NCBI GenBank assembly: GCA_030629475.1
Contig: DAOVOU010000168.1
Location: 1 to 5,502 of the forward strand
Length of the DNA: 5,502 nucleotides
Source of the DNA: Desulfobacterales bacterium
GTDB taxonomy: Bacteria; Desulfobacterota; Desulfobacteria; Desulfobacterales; C00003060
Direction: 5' to 3'
Positions 4,755-5,502 of this stretch are shown here, piece by piece. Below the pieces are notes generated by a model. That model was given only the letters and a program-made list of their open reading frames with translations, was not told the origin of the DNA and did not search any database. The translations under genes and the position numbers were made by a program. Position 1 is the stretch's first letter; every line of letters begins with the position of its first letter.

Positions 4755-5502
4755 ATGATTTGCAAAACCGAACAAGATGTTTTGAGTGTTGTCAAAGACA
4801 CGGATGTCAGCTTTATTCAGTTCTGGTTTACGGATGTTTTGGGTATCCTAAAGAGTTTTGCCGTCACCCCCTCTGAACTGGAGGAAGGTGTGACCGAGGG
4901 GATGGGCTTTGATGGCTCTTCCATTGAAGGGTTTGCCCGGATCGAAGAAAGCGACATGATCGCCAAGCCCGACCCCACCACGTTTCAGTTTTTGCCATGG
5001 AGACCAGGGGACAAGCCTGTGGCCAGGATGTTCTGTGATATCCTCCAGCCTGATGGCACCCCTTACGACGGTGATCCGCGGTACGTGTTAAAGCGGGTTT
5101 TGAAGAAGGCTGCAGACAAAGGATATACCTTTTACGCAGGGCCGGAGCTTGAGTATTTCTACTTTGAAAACAACGAGACCCCCAAAATCATTGATAAGGG
5201 TGGGTATTTTGACACCCGGCCCTTGGACATGGGGGGTGATCTAAGAAGAGAGACCATCTTTGCCCTTCAGGATATGGGGGTTCAGATAGAATACAGCCAC
5301 CATGAAGTTGCACCGAGCCAGCATGAGATTGACATGCGTTATGACGAAGGTCTGAAAATGGCCGACAAGACCATGACCCTCAAGATTGTTGTCAAGGAGA
5401 TTGCCAGGCAGCAAGGATTCTATGCCACCTTCATGCCCAAGCCAATCTTTGGTGAAAACGGCAGCGGCATGCACACGCACCAATCCCTGTTTAAGGGGGA
5501 GA
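4755..5502 (+). CDS. glnA: Glutamine synthetase type I (alpha), N-terminal part
   Basis: This enzyme makes glutamine from glutamate, ammonia and ATP in the cytoplasm as a dodecamer. The window shows the first 249 codons of an expected ~440; the gene runs off the right edge. The start is set by AAGGAGG (4741-4747) 7 bases before the ATG. The beta-grasp domain covers about residues 15-95, with the ammonium-site loop FDGSSIEGF (52-60, Asp53 and Ser56). The catalytic domain shows the metal ligands Glu131 and Glu133 (GPELEYF), then Glu184 and Glu191 (HHEVAPSQHEIDMRY), and Asn235, His240 and His242 in GENGSGMHTHQ. These correspond to Salmonella Glu129, Glu131, Glu212, Glu220 and His269/His271. The short spacing between Glu133 and Glu184 is that of the alpha subtype, which normally lacks the adenylylation tyrosine; that region lies outside the window. 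Expression is probably from the sigma-54 promoter at 4600. Confidence 0.98.
   Translation, partial: MICKTEQDVLSVVKDTDVSFIQFWFTDVLGILKSFAVTPSELEEGVTEGMGFDGSSIEGFARIEESDMIAKPDPTTFQFLPWRPGDKPVARMFCDILQPDGTPYDGDPRYVLKRVLKKAADKGYTFYAGPELEYFYFENNETPKIIDKGGYFDTRPLDMGGDLRRETIFALQDMGVQIEYSHHEVAPSQHEIDMRYDEGLKMADKTMTLKIVVKEIARQQGFYATFMPKPIFGENGSGMHTHQSLFKGE

Noticed and set aside
5241..5483. Minus-strand 80-codon frame within glnA
   Set aside because: It is antisense to catalytic residues of glutamine synthetase and is a shadow of that gene.

Overview
The window looks like ordinary chromosomal DNA from a mesophilic Gram-negative bacterium, most plausibly a sulfate-reducing or related Desulfobacterota (former Deltaproteobacteria) member. 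This placement is an inference. It rests on a glucosylglycerate-synthase-like glycosyltransferase, a Thermotoga-type CorA, a type I-alpha glutamine synthetase behind a sigma-54 promoter, and degenerate CACGAAA and CGCAGAG repeats of a kind I associate with such genomes. No marker gene settles it.

Layout. Positions 1-231 hold the 3' end of an unidentified reading frame interrupted by an in-frame TAA. Positions 288-1538 encode a GT-A glycosyltransferase, probably making glucosylglycerate or a close relative (a compatible solute). Its stop overlaps the start codon of a 51-codon reading frame that looks like the first ~23 residues of a membrane protein, possibly a diadenylate cyclase. That frame is cut off where a visibly more AT-rich corA gene (1627-2691) begins. 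A YitT-family membrane protein (2752-3627) follows on the same strand. On the opposite strand, 3721-4034 is the remnant of a TetR-type regulator: its ribosome binding site, first ~19 residues and C-terminal ~90 residues survive, but the middle is deleted and the frame is broken. A clean palindromic operator candidate lies just upstream of it.

Positions 4035-4754 contain no convincing gene. They hold the operator, a ~278-bp MITE-like palindromic element with imperfect terminal inverted repeats and a possible 8-bp target duplication, a near-consensus sigma-54 promoter, and a three-unit 9-bp CGCAGAG-type repeat in the leader of the next gene. From 4755 to the window end runs the first 249 codons of glnA (glutamine synthetase), cut by the window edge.

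The genes do not form one pathway. The glycosyltransferase and the truncated frame behind it probably belonged to an osmotic-stress operon. corA (divalent cations) seems to have replaced its downstream part. The YitT gene is a separate membrane function, and glnA is an independent nitrogen-regulated unit. The most notable features are signs of remodelling: the corA junction, the internally deleted TetR gene with an internal 36-bp duplication, and the MITE-like element. I see no defence system, CRISPR array or clearly new multi-gene system here.
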